Assembly: GCA_030268105.1 (NCBI GenBank)
Contig: BSDZ01000003.1
Location: 186,001 to 250,000 of the forward strand
Reading direction: 5' to 3'
Length of the DNA stretch: 64,000 nucleotides
Source of the DNA: Volvox africanus
Taxonomy: Eukaryota > Chlorophyta > Chlorophyceae > Chlamydomonadales > Volvocaceae
The number at the start of each line of letters is the position of its first letter. Within the stretch, counting starts at the first letter, position 1. Below are positions 61,513 through 64,000 of this stretch, one piece after another. A program made the translations under genes and the position numbers. The notes under the pieces were generated by a model. It ran no database searches and was not told the DNA's origin. It was given only the letters and a program-made list of their open reading frames with translations.

Positions 61513-64000
61513 GCGACCCTCAGCCAGCTTAAACCTATTGAAAATTGCAATGCGCCCAGGCCTGCCTGGCCCTTATGGCATCATTCATTGGTATATGTGC
61601 ATCGCGCACTCTCAACAACCTGCCAGCGGGCATCTAACCAGCGACTCTTGGCCAGCCCAAACCTGTTTATATTTGCAATGCTCCCAGGCCTGCCTGGCCC
61701 TTTTTGCATCATTCATTGTTATATGTGCATTGTAGAGTCTCAACAACCTGCCAGCGGGAATCTAACTGGCGACCCTCAGCCAGCCCAAACCTATTGAAAA
61801 TTGCAATGCGCCCAGGCCTGCCTGGCCCTTATTGCATCATTCATTGGTATATGTGCATCGCGCACTCTCAACAACTTGCCAGCGGGCATCTAACCAGCGA
61901 CTCTTGGCCAGCCCAAACCTGTTTATATTTGCAATGCGCCCAGGCCTGCCTGGACCTAATTGCATCATTCATTGTTATATGTGCATGGCTCACTCTCAAC
62001 AACCTTCCCTGATCATCAGCCAGCGGGCATCTAACCATCGACTCTCGGCCAGCCCAAACCTATTGAAATTTGGAATGCGCCCAGGCCTGCCTGGCCCTTA
62101 TTGCATCATTCATTGGTATATGTGCATTGCGCACTCTCAACATCCTTCCCTGTTCATGACCAAGTGGAAATCTAACCGGCAACTCATGGCCAGCCCAAAA
62201 CCTATTGAAATTTGCTATGCGCACAGGCCTGCCTGGACCTTATTGCATCATTTATTGGTATATGTGCATCGCGCACTCTCAACAACCTGCCAGCGGGCAT
62301 TTAACCAGCGACTCTTAGCCAGCCCAAACCTATTGAAAATTGCAATGCGCCCAGGCCTGCCTGGCCCTTATGGCATCATTCATTGGTATATGTGCATCGC
62401 GCACTCTCAACAACCTGCCAGCGAAAATCTAACCAGCGACTCTTGGCCAGCCCAAACCTGTTTATATTTGCAATGCGCCCAGGCCTGCCTGGCCCTTATT
62501 GCATCATTCATTGGTATATGTGCATTGCGCACTCTCAACAACCTGCCAGAGGAAATCTAACCTGCGAGCCTCGGCCAGCCCAAACCTATTGAAAGTTGCA
62601 ATGCGCCCAGGCCTGCCTGGCCCTTATTGCATCATTTATTCTTATATGTGCATGGCTCACTCTCAACAACCTGCCAGCGGAAATCTAACCGGTGACTCTC
62701 GGCCAGCCCAAACCTATTGAAAGTTGCAATTCTTTCAAGGCTGCCCGGCCCTTATTGCATCCTTTATTCTTATATTTGCATGGCTCACTCTCCGGAACCT
62801 GCCCTGATCATCAGCCAGAGGGCATCTAACCAGCGACTCTCGGCCAGCCCAAACCTATTGAAAGTTGCAATGCGCCCAGGCCTGCCTGGCCCTTATTGCA
62901 TCATTCATTGGTATATGTGCATTGGGCACTCTCAACAACCTGCCAGAGGAAATCTAACCTGGGAGCCTCGGCCAGCCCAAACCTATTGAAAGTTGCAATG
63001 CGCCCAGGCCTGCCTGGCCCTTATTGCATCATTTATTCTTATATGTGCATGGCTCACTCTCAACAACCTGCCAGCGGAAATCTAACCGGTGACTCTCGGC
63101 CAGCCCAAACCTATTGAAAGTTGCAATGCTTTCAAGGCTGCCCGGCCCTTATTGCATCCTTTATTCTTATATTTGCATGGCTCACTCTCCGGAACCTGCC
63201 CTGATCATCAGCCAGAGGGCATCTAACCAGCGACTCTCGGCCAGCCCAAACCTATTGAAAGTTGCAATGCGCCCAGGCCTGCCTGGCCCTTATTGCATCA
63301 TTCATTGTTATATGTGCATTGCGCACTCTCAACAACCTGCCAGAGGAAATCTAACCTGCGACCCTCGGCCAGCCCAAACCTATTGAAAATTGCAATGCGC
63401 CCAGGCCTGCCTGGCCCTTATTGCATCCTTTATTCTTATATGTGCATGGCTCACTCTCAACAATCTGCCAGCGGAAATCTAACCGGTGACTCTCGGCCAG
63501 CCCAAACCTATTGAAAGTTGCAATGCTTTCAAGGCTGCCCGGCCCTTATTGCATCCTTTATTCTTATATTTGCATGGCTCACTCTCCGGAACCTGCCCTG
63601 ATCATCAGCCAGAGGGCATCTAACCAGCGACTCTCGGCCAGCCCAAACCTATTGAAAGTTGCAATGCGCCCAGGCCTGCCTGGCCCTTATTGCATCATTC
63701 ATTGTTATATGTGCATCGCGCACTCTCAACAACCTGCCAGCGGGAATCTAACCTGTGACTCTCGGCCAGCCCAAACCTGTTATTATTTGCAATGTGCCCA
63801 GGCCTGCCTGGCCCTTATTGCATCATTCATTGGTATATGTGCATCGTGCCTCTCAACAACCTGCCAGCGGGCATCTAACCAGCGACTCTTGGCCAGCCCA
63901 AACCTGTTATTATTTGCAATGCGCCCAGGCCTGCCTGGACCTAATTGCATCATTTATTCTTTTATGTGCATGGCTCACTCTCAACAACCTTCTCTGATCA

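Larger units (their letters stand above)
55174..64000 (+). repeat. 128-bp tandem satellite array, right block
   Basis: The same satellite, same orientation, continues to the window end. The first ten bases are the right copy of the insertion's direct repeat. This block is richest in the ctctccggaacctgccctgatcatcag long monomer and in the gagcctcggccagccc variant. Confidence 0.97.
57745..64000 (+). repeat. 4,740-bp higher-order satellite duplication
   Basis: About 57745-59260 matches about 62485-64000 at an offset of 4,740. The second copy is cut by the window end. It carries a one-base deletion near 63848, where gtgcctctcaac replaces gtgcactctcaac. The region between the copies holds the 1,178-bp repeat. 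Confidence 0.88.

Noticed and set aside
22743..64000. The same satellite frames, including a 242-codon one near 61.8 kb
   Set aside because: Same reason; lengths track monomer variants, not coding selection.
1..64000. CENP-B box
   Set aside because: No segment with the required TTCG and CGGG core spacing was seen in the monomer; cagcggga is only a partial resemblance.

Overview
The window is eukaryotic repeat DNA: one very long tandem satellite array interrupted by one nearly intact LTR retrotransposon and one small unclassified insertion. No host gene, tRNA, rRNA, CRISPR array or bacterial-type gene was found. A satellite array of this length, a Ty3/Gypsy element with a C-terminal chromodomain, and the near absence of unique sequence suggest centromeric, pericentromeric or other heterochromatin. 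That location is inference. The species cannot be named from the sequence; a protist, alga, early-branching fungus or similar eukaryote all fit.

Layout. (1) 1-15271: head-to-tail satellite, all monomers in the same orientation. Basic monomer 128 bp; a long form of 141 bp carries a 13-bp insertion. (2) 15272-22742: a 7,471-bp Ty3/Gypsy chromovirus-like retrotransposon on the + strand. It has two 824-bp LTRs (two differences seen), a 5-bp target duplication, a primer binding site, gag, a pol frame (protease, RT, RNase H, integrase, chromodomain) and a polypurine tract. (3) 22743-54910: more of the same satellite, including a 9,119-bp tandem duplication at about 29.2-47.5 kb. (4) 54911-55173: a 263-bp non-satellite insertion flanked by a 10-bp direct repeat. 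(5) 55174-64000: satellite again, with 397-bp trimeric units.

The satellite has a layered higher-order structure. Repeat periods of 256, 397, 512, 653, 922, 1036, 1178, 1192, 1434, 1947, 2459, 4740, 5443 and 9119 bp were read from matching variants. Those I decomposed equal whole numbers of 128-bp monomers plus 13 bp per long monomer and an occasional 1-bp indel. This is what in-register unequal exchange would leave.

The retroelement is the only convincing coding unit. Gag is separated from pol by a single in-frame UAG, and pol has no ATG near its beginning, so Gag-Pol would need stop-codon readthrough unless the UAG is a disabling mutation. Between that UAG and the protease, pol carries about 200 residues not usual in Ty3/Gypsy elements; part of it resembles a degenerate Dam-like methyltransferase fold. 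The LTR holds five perfect hairpins. A short upstream reading frame with a possible 71-bp intron lies in the leader. These four points are the best candidates for something undescribed.
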